Shown: positions 1-9,844 of the stretch, one piece after another
Position numbering within the stretch: position 1 is the stretch's first letter
Layout of the letters: every line of letters starts with the position of its first letter
Origin: Schistosoma haematobium
Lineage: Eukaryota > Platyhelminthes > Trematoda > Strigeidida > Schistosomatidae
DNA: 64,000 nucleotides
Direction of reading: 5' to 3'
Assembly (NCBI RefSeq): GCF_000699445.3
Contig: NC_067202.1
Coordinates: forward strand, 14,475,924-14,539,923
The notes under the pieces: model-generated
What the model was told of the DNA's origin: nothing
Databases searched by the model: none
The model's input: only the letters and a program-made list of their open reading frames with translations
Program-made: the position numbers and the translations under genes

Positions 1-217
1 GTGCATTCTGTAAAACAGACCTCGTATTAAACTGCTAAATTACTCACATAAGAGAAAATACTCAATCATTTAAGTCGACCATCAGTTTATAGAGTAAAGA
101 AATTCGAGTGTCAGTGCCACTAATGTCATCACACTGGATAAACAGTCAAACCTAACAAATTAATTGCACCCTAATCAAACTCTCAATTCCAAGTGTTTTC
201 TCTTCATTTTCAAACAG

Positions 218-493
218 ACAATGCAAATACAAATACTTTCCGCGTAATTCAAGAACAGACGACAGCCATGGCCTTCGAATGGAAAACAATGACGCACGAA
301 CGTTTTGGATATGTCTATTTGCTTCAAGACATACCCAATTGGCCGGATCAAACAGTGAGAGTTTACGAAGGCAATATAGGTTTATTAGAAGCTATCGGCA
401 AACCATGTGAACATTCTAAATATCGAGCTGAGGGCTACACTGATCACTTCTCTGCTTCTAATTTCGACACCTTTCACATGACATACAAAAGAG
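218..493 (+). CDS. Exon A of micro-exon-type gene, ~92 codons
   Basis: The acceptor AG is at 216-217 after a T-rich tract and the donor GTGAGT is at 494-499. The exon is exactly 276 bases and is open in the frame that links in phase 1 to the next exon. It encodes an aromatic-rich stretch with FEWKTMTHERFGYVY near the start and HFSASNFDTFHMTYKR at the end, with a single Cys (GKPCEHS). The reading frame runs on past the donor to 585, but that extension is intron. No domain is recognised with certainty. The paired beta-strand-like blocks in exons A and B look like one extracellular domain split by an intron. Confidence 0.75.
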
Positions 494-3400
494 GTGAGTT
501 GTTTCTAAACTCTTACCTAACAATCACATTTCCAATCTCTGTCCCATCTTCGTCACAACTATACAACATTCGAATTCCATATTGAGATCTTTAGAGATCA
601 CATGTTCAGTGGAATGTTTGATTGCATTTCTTGTGATGAATGTCAATCTCTGTATACCTTGTAACGAAACCACAGTACTGCTCCGCTTGATATATTCACC
701 ATCAAATCACTGTGTTCATCAGCAGTGACAATGTCACAGTGTATTCATTTTGTGCTCACATTGTTCCTTTCATTCCTTCCTAGTTCCGAGAATCAATAAT
801 GTTCAAATTCAGTTGAGGTCAAATCTGTATTCACATGTGAAGTGGGAAAGAGAAAGAACAGCCTGTGAACCAACTGATTCCATCATTATATTCAGAGGAT
901 ATTCGAACCAACCACTAAAGATGTATACCATCACGAGCAACCGAATTGAGTACTATTCGGATGAATTCAAAACAGAAGAAGGAATGGAAGAAGTGTTCAT
1001 TGTGTTCAGCAAACATGGAAACCGTTTCTCTCTACCGACGATGGGTAACATTCTTTTTGTGTGTCTTATGCATTGCAAGATTTTTTCTGGCAAGCAATGT
1101 TGTGGAAGTAGAAAAATGTGTGCACATGTAGTGAAATCGCACATGTTTGTCAGTCGACAAATTTAAAAGGAATATCTACCAGAGTGGCTGTCTATGTTCA
1201 CATCTGACTCACCCAAATGTAGTTCAGATGTGTGGTCCAAATAATGTTGTTTCTACGTCAACTAGCAGTGCCTGCCATCACAGAAATATCGAAGTTATTC
1301 ACTGACAGTTGTTTGCATAATCGCTCATAGTCACAGTTCACTGATCAGTGAAATTAAATCATAACGGTTTACATCATGATAATACATATCTAGAATAGAA
1401 GAGCTGGTCTGATTCACCCCAGTGTTGCTTTAGTTTTCCACTTTCCGAATGTGACCAAGCAATGTGATCATGACAGTCTGATGACATCCATAGGAAAACC
1501 CTTACTCACAATCGAGTTCACGTTTCTGACGTCGCTCAGTAATTTAACTCAGTTTTGAACATTTCTCCATATAAATGTGTCTCATCTCAATACGTTGAGT
1601 TTTGCATCATCATGACTAGAGTCATTTGATAGTCATCTACACCGATGACGTCATCATCACAATACTGATTAACGTGAATCATTACAGACGTTCACAGACA
1701 AATAATAACCACTGGTCCACATGTGAATGTCGCACTGATTCTGGTCATCACAACACACGATACATGTAGAGTTAACCAAGACACCACAGTGATAATTTAT
1801 ATATGGTGAGATCATAGGAACTAAGCTGAGGAAATAGTACATTGAAATCTATCTCACGAGTAATCTGTTTCATTGAGCTCTGTTCAGCACAATTTTGTCA
1901 ATTCAACATTCCATTCTCAACTAATAAACAAACTCTTTGTTTTCAAACTTCTCTCTTTCCTACCGCAATCCAAATCAATATGCCATGAATGTGAGTTTAT
2001 TGATTATATTTTCAAACACAAAAAGATATTTTGTTCAGTTAATACTTTCCTAGATGTTCCATCAGTATAACTAGTATAACTAGTTCCTTCTGACCTACAA
2101 ACAGGGTGACACTGAATCCCAACTGTGTTCTATGCATCAATGAATCGTGTTTGGAATGTAGGTTCAGCATGAAACCACATGGTGTTTGATGTTTGTAGAG
2201 AGACCAGATGAAACTGTCTCCAATTCAACTGTCTGAATATCGGTAAACATTTGAAGAGATTTGAGAATGACAAACGTCCCTTCAAGACTAGTCTGATTAT
2301 GTTCAACCGAATTTTCAACATCACACACACCTAGTCACCATATTGTTTTCATTGTTTTGTAGAATATGAAAGCCAAATGTAAGTTCATGTAGCGTTTCTG
2401 TATGTATAACAGATCAATGTTTACTTCGCTTCTTCACTAATCTTAACATTTTGAGTATGTAATAGATCACAGTTGCTGTCAGTCTAATCTTTTCATAACA
2501 TTCTCATTATTGATTTAGTCACCTTAAAGAATCACCAACATAATCATATGTATTCATTGTTTTCATTTACCAGATAAAAAACCAGTGTGGAAAGGGAACA
2601 AAGAACAATCAACAAACCAAACAAAACGTGAGATAAATACATAACGATTAATCTATTGTTCCCCATGTAAATCTAACTAGATTGTGAGAAGTTTCGGAGT
2701 ATTTGTGAAAGTGGAGATACTCCGAGGTTAATAATTAACATGCTGATTGAACAGTTATGAACTACTGAGACGAAATACACGTGACAATCTATGGAAGTGA
2801 TAAACACTAGAAAGTCACTCTCATCTCAGCATATGGTGATTAGATACTAGACGTAAAATTCAACTCACTTCATTGAGAACCTGTGCTGTGTAAATCGAAA
2901 ATGTGGAGAATTCGCATAACTGTATTCAACGGTTTCCGTGGAACATCAGTCATCTGATCGCGTTGAACACTAAAACGTGTCATTCATCACACGTGTGTGT
3001 GTGCGTGTAGTGTTGGTTGAATGAATATGTCAGTGTTATTTGTGCATACTGAATGGTGATATAAGTAAACGTGGTCTCGCTTCACATCAACATTCTAGCA
3101 TGAATTGATCAGTTGTGTATATTCTGTTGGTTGAGTCGTTCGTCAATAAGTGATTTGGATTTCTGTGTTTATTCGATTTATGTAGCATCTGTGAATTTCA
3201 CGGTGAAGAATGAGGACATGACTAAGTTCACGACAGGTGGAAATCTCACCTAACTCACATTTCTTCAGGCCTTCTCTTCCTATGATTATGTGAATGTTTC
3301 TGCCTTGACCAATGCATCTTTTGCATATGTTCATGACGTTTTACGTACTATATGCTACTTATGTCGATGAAGTCGGAAATTGTGTGTTTTAATGACACCT

Positions 3401-4835
3401 TAAGTATTCAACCGTTGAATTCCAAATAAGTTTCGACTAACACACGATGATGTATTCTGTTTGGAGTCGTGAAATGTATTATCTCCTCTTATGAAATTAT
3501 TGAACTGAATTTGTCATATTACACTTGTGTTTATCTCTCATTTACAGCATCGAATATTACAGTATCGTCATTTCTAGAAAATACAAGCACTGCATGTGAG
3601 TCAATCATCTCAGACTTCATTGTTCTTCCACATCTTCACCAATCATTCTTTGCTCTCATCCTCTTCTCTTCGATCTTCATAACATTCTACTGCCAATCAT
3701 TTCACTTCCCGTTAATCACACATACTACTTAAATCTAGCGAAATCAGTAGCACACACCATAATTCAACATTTTAATTCCAAATAAGTCTCAATAGAAAAT
3801 ATTCGCTTTCCATTGAATAATACAGGATGATGTTATCTGTTTGGAGTCGTGAAATGTATTATCTCCTCTTATGAAATTATTGAACTGAATTTGTCATATT
3901 ACACTTGTGTTTATCTCTCATTTACAGCATCGAATATTACAGTATCGTCATTTCTAGAAAATACAAGCACTGCATGTGAGTCAATCATCTCAGACTTCAT
4001 TGTTCTTCCACATCTTCACCAATCATTCTTTGCTCTCATCCTCTTCTCTTCGATCTTCATAACATTCTACTGCCAATCATTTCACTTCCCGTTAATCACA
4101 CATACTACTTAAATCTAGCGAAATCAGTAGCACACACCATAATTCAACATTTTAATTCCAAATAAGTCTCAATAGAAAATATTCGCTTTCCATTGAATAA
4201 TACAGGATGATGTTATCTGTTTGGAGTCGTGAAATGTATTATCTCCTCTTATGAAATTATTGAACTGAATTTGTCATATTACACTTGTGTTTATCTCTCA
4301 TTTACAGCATCGAATATTACAGTATCGTCATTTCTAGAAAATATCAGTACTTCAAGTGAGTAGGGAATTCACTGTCAGTTCTGAATTCAATTCTAAATTT
4401 TCTCATACATCCAAACTGTCTGAACGTATTCGTACACATCGAATGCTACTCTCCACATATCAGTATTTTGAGAGATATCTCCTTTAATAAAGTCGGTTCG
4501 CACAGTTCAAATCATATTCACAATGTGTACACTTACTCAACACAATTATATAGACGACGTTCATTTGACTGATGTTTGATCATTTATGTCAATTCACATG
4601 TGTCAACTTTATACTGCATATCCAGATGTAGTTCTATTTGTGTGTATGTAGGTCACGAATTATCTCACATTCTCATGCAAAGTTCTAACTGATCGTTAAT
4701 TCATTCTCAATTTGATAAATAAATTTGGATTCCCTGTTGTTGATCTTTTCTTTCTCAGATGTCTTCATATCGACATTGATTCTGGTCATTTTCGTGGTCA
4801 GCATAGTTTTGTTCTTTCTAATCAAGATGTTATAA
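218..4835 (+). CDS. Micro-exon-type gene for a membrane-anchored protein (3' part, start outside window)
   Basis: Gene model joined from splice signals: exons 218-493, 784-1044, 2574-2627, 3548-3595, 3928-3975, 4308-4355 and 4759-4835. Lengths are 276, 261, 54, 48, 48, 48 and 77 bases. Every junction is phase 1, so the small exons can be skipped or added without breaking the frame. The encoded product has two globular segments of about 90 residues, a short Lys/Gln/Thr-rich linker, three Ser/Thr-rich 16-residue repeats and a C-terminal hydrophobic helix, so it is probably a surface or secretory-pathway membrane protein. The first exon opens in phase 1, so the signal peptide and start lie upstream of base 1. 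The layout fits schistosome micro-exon genes (MEGs) or the CP391S-like egg/oesophageal protein family. I cannot assign the family from sequence alone. Extra exons between 1044 and 2574 are possible. Confidence 0.7.
784..1044 (+). CDS. Exon B of micro-exon-type gene, 87 codons
   Basis: The acceptor TAG is at 781-783 after a pyrimidine-rich tract. The donor GTAACA begins at 1045. The exon is 261 bases, enters in phase 1 and leaves in phase 1, matching exon A. It encodes RINNVQIQLRSNLYSHVKW, then IIIFRGYSNQPLKMYTITSN and EEVFIVFSKHGNRFSLPTM, an alternating hydrophobic pattern expected of beta strands. Its single Cys (RTACEPTD) could pair with the one in exon A. The intron between exons A and B is 290 bases. 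Confidence 0.75.
2105..2157 (+). CDS. Candidate Cys-rich exon (PSI-like), uncertain
   Basis: A CAG acceptor at 2102-2104 and a GTAGGT donor at 2158 bound 53 bases. In the frame entered in phase 2 they read VTLNPNCVLCINESCLE, a C-x2-C-x4-C-x2-C series if the codon split at the donor is Cys. That spacing resembles the start of a PSI (plexin-semaphorin-integrin) motif. It leaves in phase 1, as the next micro-exon needs. It enters in phase 2, though, and exon B leaves in phase 1, so a linking exon would be required and I could not find one. Treat it as a lead only. Confidence 0.25.
2574..2627 (+). CDS. Micro-exon, 54 bases
   Basis: The acceptor CAG at 2571-2573 follows a T-rich tract and the donor GTGAGA starts at 2628. 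The exon is 18 codons, phase 1 to phase 1. In that frame it reads KKPVWKGNKEQSTNQTK, a basic, polar linker with one N-x-T glycosylation site (NQT). Size and phase fit the neighbouring micro-exons. Confidence 0.6.
3548..3595 (+). CDS. Micro-exon repeat copy 1, 48 bases
   Basis: The acceptor is TTTACAG (3541-3547) and the donor is GTGAGT (3596-3601). It is 16 codons, phase 1 to phase 1, reading ASNITVSSFLENTSTA with the split first codon. It contains N-x-S/T sites (NIT, NTS), consistent with a glycosylated stalk outside the cell. It is identical to copy 2 at 3928-3975. Confidence 0.7.
3928..3975 (+). CDS. Micro-exon repeat copy 2, 48 bases
   Basis: This is an exact copy of the exon at 3548-3595, 380 bases downstream, with identical acceptor and donor. 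If all three copies are spliced in, the protein carries three successive 16-residue Ser/Thr repeats. Confidence 0.7.
4308..4355 (+). CDS. Micro-exon repeat copy 3, 48 bases, diverged 3' end
   Basis: It has the same acceptor and the same first ~34 bases as copies 1 and 2. The last third differs: the end reads ENISTS instead of ENTSTA, then the donor GTGAGT at 4356. It stays at 48 bases and phase 1. This copy lies at the downstream edge of the tandem array, so it probably keeps the older exon end. Confidence 0.65.
4626..4643 (+). CDS. Candidate 18-base micro-exon
   Basis: An AG acceptor (CATATCCAG ending 4625) and a GTATGT donor at 4644 enclose 18 bases that read VVLFV in phase 1 and keep the frame. 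Size and phase suit a micro-exon, but such pairs occur by chance and transcript support is needed. Confidence 0.25.
4759..4835 (+). CDS. Terminal exon: C-terminal transmembrane helix and stop
   Basis: The acceptor is TTTCTCAG ending at 4758. In phase 1 the exon reads VFISTLILVIFVVSIVLFFL followed by IKML and a TAA stop at 4833-4835. This is a run of more than 20 hydrophobic residues with a single Lys just before the end, a classic single-pass C-terminal anchor with almost no cytoplasmic tail. The frame agrees with the phase-1 donor of the preceding micro-exon. A polyadenylation signal follows within 125 bases. Confidence 0.75.
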
Positions 4836-4865
4836 CAACAATTGTGACGTGTATTTGTCTGTGTG

Positions 4866-4911
4866 AACTCTGTGTGCGTGTGTGTGTGTGTGCTGTGTGT
4901 ATGTGTGTACA
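4866..4911. repeat. TG-rich simple repeat in 3' UTR
   Basis: Interrupted (TG)n/(TGTGTGCG) tract on the plus strand just before the poly(A) signal. Confidence 0.8.
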
Positions 4912-4951
4912 ATTCTGTCAAACTGTATAAAACTTTCGTTAAATTATTTTC

Positions 4952-4957
4952 AATAAA
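4952..4957 (+). terminator. Polyadenylation signal AATAAA
   Basis: AATAAA lies 117 bases after the stop at 4835, behind a TG-rich 3' UTR stretch. It is the likely poly(A) signal of the micro-exon-type gene. Confidence 0.55.
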
Positions 4958-5107
4958 AAGATGATACTGTGGTTTATTCCTTTTCGGAACTCAACAATGA
5001 TTCACTAATAAATATACAGGGACAATGAGTAGTTCGTTGAACAATCATCTTCAACAACTAGTTCATCATATGCTAAATTCACCATTCCACAATTATTGTG
5101 TTATTTA

Positions 5108-5581
5108 TGTTGGGGACGATAGATCCCCAAACTCATATGTTTAATTTTATCGCATCCGTCAACTTATTGATTAAATGTTTAAATATTTGTATTGGGGTCA
5201 ATTGATGAACTGATCGATTAAATGTTTGAATAGCAGTCAGTTGATGAATCTATCAATTAGATGTGCAAATAGATCAATAGATGAACTATCGATTCAATGT
5301 GCAAACAGGTCAATTTATGAAGTCATTGATTAGTGTTTAAAAATTTTCTATGACAATATCGATTATATATATATATATATATGTTTTAAATTGTGCTTGC
5401 TTGCTTGCTCGCTCGCTCGCTTCTGGCTGTTGCAGAATATATTTTCCATACCAAGCCTGGACTTCTTCTTCTTCTAGATAGCGGGGCTGGGACGCGTCAA
5501 TAGTTAGATCACTGGTCTTTGGTCACTGAGTATTGTTCTCGTTCGCAGTTTAAGTGAACTCGTGAGATTTCAAACCTAACA
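5108..5581. mobile_element. Solo LTR, 474 bp, with 5-bp target duplication
   Basis: It begins TGTTGGGGACGATAGATCCC and ends CCTAACA, so it has TG...CA ends. It is flanked by the direct repeat ATTTA at 5103-5107 and 5582-5586. It shares its start, end and internal blocks (TCAATTGATGAAC, GACAATATCGATTA) with the LTR at 10017-10472. No internal retroelement coding region adjoins it, so it is a solo LTR left by recombination. It contains an (AT)n run near 5365-5383 and a CTTG/CTCG tract near 5394-5421. The parent superfamily (Gypsy, BEL or Copia) cannot be told from an LTR alone. Confidence 0.8.
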
Positions 5582-5586
5582 ATTTA

Positions 5587-6170
5587 ACAAAGTTCAAAAT
5601 AAGGTATCGAACTGTGAATCAGACCCTGTTTTATGTTTAAGGACGCTTATGTAAACATAATCGGTCTTTATGCTTCTTTAACACTCATGATCAGTAGGGA
5701 AGTGCTCCTGCGTAACACGTCTTTAAATTATCTACTCCTCGTGAGTATAATCACAATTCATTCAGAACGCTAATCAGTAAGTAGAGCAGGAATGTAATTC
5801 AGGACTCGACTAAATACTGATTACGAATTCATCTTCCTACTTCTCTGTCTAAATTTTCACGCTACTGCTCACTGTAAACAATTACTTTACCACTATTCAA
5901 CAATTATTCGACTGTTATGTTGATTGCTAGTATTACTATGAAACGCGAATTCTCAATAGAAAGATGTAAACAACTATCAAAAGTTAGTGCATCCATCAAA
6001 TAACTTATATAATTGTTCGACATTTAAAGCAGTATTTCTTTTAGGCTGTCGCATTCGAAGCATCCACGTGCTTATTGATGGTAAAATACAGTGAAAAGAA
6101 CTATCTACAACTGCCAACTTGAACAAGTGAAACAATATTCCGTTAATTTCAAAATTACAACAAGTTCATT
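5587..6170. other. Intergenic, nothing recognised
   Basis: AT-rich sequence after the solo LTR. No open frame of note, splice-bounded exon or known repeat was seen. Confidence 0.5.
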
Positions 6171-6495
6171 CAGTTGTACAACAATAATAGCACAGTGCCA
6201 AATCTAACTGTCTAAACAACAATTTTAAGTGTAAATGTCATCCGCACTCTCGTCAGACATTCTGACTGACACTCAAGTTCAAGCACTAGCTGCAAGTGTC
6301 CGACACAACATACACAGAAAACAAGGTCACAATATTGAGGTGCTCGTGCCAGAAAAACAAATGTTACTACGACTAAACGAACTTGTTGATGTCAATACTT
6401 CCGCGTCCTTGAAAGTGGCTGCTATTCAGTGGATGTTTTCTGCATATATGGTGGTTGATCAAATACTCGACGACTCAAGACCTATCCAGTGAATT
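6170..6495 (+). repeat. Unidentified dispersed repeat, copy 1, with short ORF
   Basis: An 85-codon frame at 6235-6492 begins MSSALSSDILTDTQVQALAA and includes KQGHNIEVLVPEKQMLLRLN. The DNA aligns by eye with 8085-8280, which encodes a related KQGHNMEMLGPNIEMLLRSN. Conservation of the peptide more than its surroundings suggests a fragment of a coding region from a repeated element or small gene family. I do not recognise the product. No zinc knuckle, protease or reverse transcriptase motif is present. Confidence 0.4.
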
Positions 6496-8020
6496 TGGTA
6501 ATTTAGTGACTGAAACACTAGAAATAATCATCAGTTCGCGCAAATGAGTGAACCTTGTGAAAACTGAAATCGACTGTGTTGCATCTATTACAACATTGAT
6601 GGAATTTCGCAACAATTAAACAGTGAATCAATGTCCAGTCTATTGTGAAATTGATGTGAGACGTAATTATTAGAATACGTTATCACACGTACAAATAGGT
6701 TGAAAAGTGAAATGTTCTCTAGACAACCTGCAAGTCCAGAGTTTAATCCTTACTGGTTTAGTTGATGTAGGGTGACACTTAGATGTACCATTCTGTCATG
6801 AAACAACTATCCAGTGGTACCGTGGTTGATACTCGTTACCTAACGTCATATTGATGACAATTTGTGAAATATATACATATATAATGAAATATAATAGTAA
6901 TTTTCATGTTCTTGTCTATCGATTCTCGTAATAAGTCAACTGTAATCATACGTTCTACTATGACCTGACAACAAACACAGAAATTCAACTGCACCAAATA
7001 GTTATTATATTTCTGTCAAAGTTAAATTAGTCATAACATGTGATATAAGATAGTTTTAAGTATTTTAGTTCAGTAATTGTTTAGGTAGTACATTTAGGAC
7101 ATGTATTAGAGTAATCTAATGCATTAGCCAGGAACTTTTGAATTTTCTTAAGTGGACAGCCTGTTGATTTATGAACGGTAAGTGGTGGATGTTCAGACTG
7201 AAAATGCATGGTAGCATTTCAATTGTATGAGTTATTCGTCGTATTGACCTGATTTCTAAACTTCATGCTCGTCATTGATTCCCGCCTAAGTCAAATCGCT
7301 TGTTTGGATTGACGGATTTAGTAGCTGAGCAGGACAGCTCAGATCCTGGCTCTGTTTGTGTTCAATTGAACAATTAATTATCTTGTGGAGTAGGGGATAG
7401 ATGAAGTTGCAGTAGTGAGTGAAACGTTTGTGAGCACAGTACAATTGTGTTTGATGAAACAGTACTTAATGTCTTAGATGACTAGTTTCAATAATACTGA
7501 TAAACCAGTTACGCTAGATGTATTGCACACTTAGAGAGAGTGCCTTCGATGTCCGTCAACTGTGATATGATAGGCAAAACTGTGGCGCTGTAAGTTGCGG
7601 TGCAGAGCCAAGCTCTTGAGATCAGTTCTTTAGTGTCTATGGTGCATGCCAATGGGTAGATGGAAAAATGTTACACGGATGTGTCCTACTGATGTTAAAC
7701 GCTGATTGTGTCTTCCGTACTTTTATGACTATATCTCTCCCATGTTTTGTTTCGTAGACTACGCCCTTGCAGTTCAAGGTGTAACATGCCCCATAATCCA
7801 TATAGGTTGTTTTCCGTTGGAGCAAATAAAGAAGCAGAGTGTTTACCTACACTTTACTTCATTCGAATAATCATTAACACTCGTTCTTCAAGAAGATATT
7901 GGTCGTTTCTTGAGCACAAGTGTTCGAAAACAAGAATGAAGTCCAGTGTAATTAACTATCGTCAATTGCCGAAAACAGAAATCGTGAACAAGTAACTCGT
8001 TTATTCAACAAATACAGAAA
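6496..8020. other. Intergenic, nothing recognised
   Basis: AT-rich sequence. Frames at 7637-7825 and 7747-7995 overlap on opposite strands, lack splice context and show no motif, so they are not called. Confidence 0.45.
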
Positions 8021-8029
8021 GTCCAGTCA

Positions 8030-8290
8030 CTGATTCAAAAATGTCAGCGCAGAGTCAATTCCAACTGTTTGATAAACTATATTGAACATAAATGTCACCC
8101 TCATTTCGGTTAGACATACGGACTGACTCGGAAACATAACCACGTACTGTGAGTTTAAACAACAATAAACATGAAAAACAAGGCCACAACATGGAAATGC
8201 TAGGGCCAAATATTGAGATGTTATTACGATCAAACGAGATAACTGGTGTCAGTATCTCGGCTCTCATGATACTTCTCCAACCAAAAAAAA
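8030..8290 (+). repeat. Unidentified dispersed repeat, copy 2
   Basis: This is the diverged partner of 6170-6495. The shared blocks are the TGTCAYMCTC...GACATWCKGACTGAC stretch near 8093-8130 and AACAAGGCCACAAC...GATGTTATTACGA near 8176-8230. The frame is disrupted relative to copy 1, so this copy looks broken. Confidence 0.4.
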
Positions 8291-8924
8291 GAATGCGCAG
8301 TGTTCTCCTTCTCCAATTGACTCTTTTGCTTTGTCTAAGTTCTTCATAATGGAATCGCACACCAAACGATGGATAGATAGGACAAACGAATGCACTGTTG
8401 TTTACCTCATTGACTCTTATCCATCATTTGGCGAAACTAAATAGTTGATAAGGATTTGATTTAAACAAACATGATGGTGCCAGTCACCGATAACTGCACT
8501 TAAAACTGAAACCTGTATATCAAGCCTGTAAATACTTATAACCTGATTTTACTGACCATGTGACTGGGTATGTGTCACGATCTCGACTATTGAATAAACA
8601 ATAATTACCAAAATATATTAATAAGGTCTACAATAATGCATATGCCATGTGACACAGTGGTTTACTGTTCATGTTAGATATTATTCAAATTAGTTAAGTT
8701 TTCTAGGGTCAGTGTTAACGTAAGGTGACAGCAGGTAATTGGTTCAACTTAAGGAATTCACTAATAAGAATAGCTAAACATTTGATGTTCTTATAATCTC
8801 ACTTGTAGAATAAAATATACTTCCAGGTAATACTTAGTAATACAAATCCATCTTTGTTACATATCATAAAATTGCATATAATCCTTTCTGTTTCATCTAA
8901 ATCAATAATTTTATTTCTCAGTAT
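8291..8924. other. Intergenic, nothing recognised
   Basis: AT-rich sequence without a recognised feature. Confidence 0.45.
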
Positions 8925-9215
8925 AGGGTTGCGGAGATTATTAAGTTATTGATTGAGATCATGAACTGATTGATGTTAGACTACCATTGAAAACCTAGAA
9001 TCACCGGACGGCCGCTTCATCCTATTATGGCACCCCTTAGCAGTGCGCATCTACGATCCCGCTCACGGGATTCAAACCCAGGGCCATCAGTCTCGCGCAC
9101 GAACTCTTAACCCACTAGACCACTGAGCAGGTCAGCATCCAATGGTGTTAATGTTTAACCTCAATCAATCCACGAAATTGCGCGACCATCTTCTATTGTA
9201 CTGAGGTAGAAACCT
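8925..9215 (-). mobile_element. tRNA-derived SINE with decayed hammerhead module (copy A)
   Basis: On the minus strand, an A-box match TGGTCTAGTGG (9112-9122) and a B-box match GGTTTGAATCC (9068-9078) form an RNA polymerase III promoter. Downstream is a hammerhead-like block. Its core positions are altered: CTAAGGG where CTGAGGA is expected, and GAAGC where GAAAC is expected. The 5' part (ACAATAGAAGATGGTCGCGC) is shared with copy C at 10496. Related copies are at 9845, 10496 and 63685. Confidence 0.75.
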
Positions 9216-9844
9216 GTCTCTACCCGACATAAATTAGCTCCACTAGTCACAGATTTTTATTTTATTTCTAACTAACTTTCATTCACTTCATCGACATAGA
9301 TCGTCAGTGTTTATTCATATATTACATAATCAGTTATTTCTAGCTCCTTTAGTATTTAGTTACTATCACTATTCATATAATCTTTGTAACATTTTTTTAA
9401 ATATTTTTATTTAGTCACCTAAATCTATTTACATTTATTCAATACTATGTAGTTGTCATGTGATTACACCAATTTTCTTTTATGTATAAATATATTCTCT
9501 TTCTTTTTTTTCTTTTAATAATATTATGAATATGTAACTAACGCAAGTAAGATTTAATTGGTTGCTAAGTGACTATAGACTGATAAATATTCAACTATTT
9601 AATCAATATATATATGATTTCTTTATTATCATTGGTTTCTTCTTTGACCTATTTAAGTTAGATTGTATATCATTGTATTGATTAAGGTATTGTTTAACCT
9701 AAAAATATTAGTTCTTTATGTTTTGGTTATCTATTATGTACCTGTCATAAAATGATTCAATTTTTGTATAGAGTATTGATCGTATATTTAATCTAATGGT
9801 AATAGAAACTTGGTAACAGGTGAAAAATAAAAAAAGAATCCAAT
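9216..9844. other. Intergenic, nothing recognised
   Basis: Very AT-rich sequence between two SINE copies. Confidence 0.5.

Larger units (their letters stand above)
3419..4345. repeat. 380-bp tandem repeat, about 2.4 copies, carrying the 48-base micro-exon
   Basis: Blocks starting at 3461, 3841 and 4221 (all TTGGAGTCGTGAAATG) repeat with a period of exactly 380 bases. The first two exon-bearing blocks look identical and the third ends inside its exon. Upstream of 3461 the match to the unit's end is partial. The lack of sequence difference implies recent duplication. Confidence 0.9.

Noticed and set aside
193..585. 130-codon continuous open frame read as a single gene
   Set aside because: Clear AG and GTGAGT splice sites at 217 and 494, and phase agreement with the next exon, show that only 218-493 is coding.
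1873..2070. Possible exon 1888-1990 with CAG acceptor and GTGAGT donor
   Set aside because: The length of 103 bases breaks the phase-1 chain, and the phase-1 reading meets a TGA at 1986.
2363..2378. 16-base micro-exon between TAG and GTAAGT
   Set aside because: Not a multiple of three; it would put a stop into the next micro-exon.
4685..4930. Frames on both strands through the TG-rich tract
   Set aside because: Products of a simple repeat in the 3' UTR; only the phase-1 terminal exon is supported.
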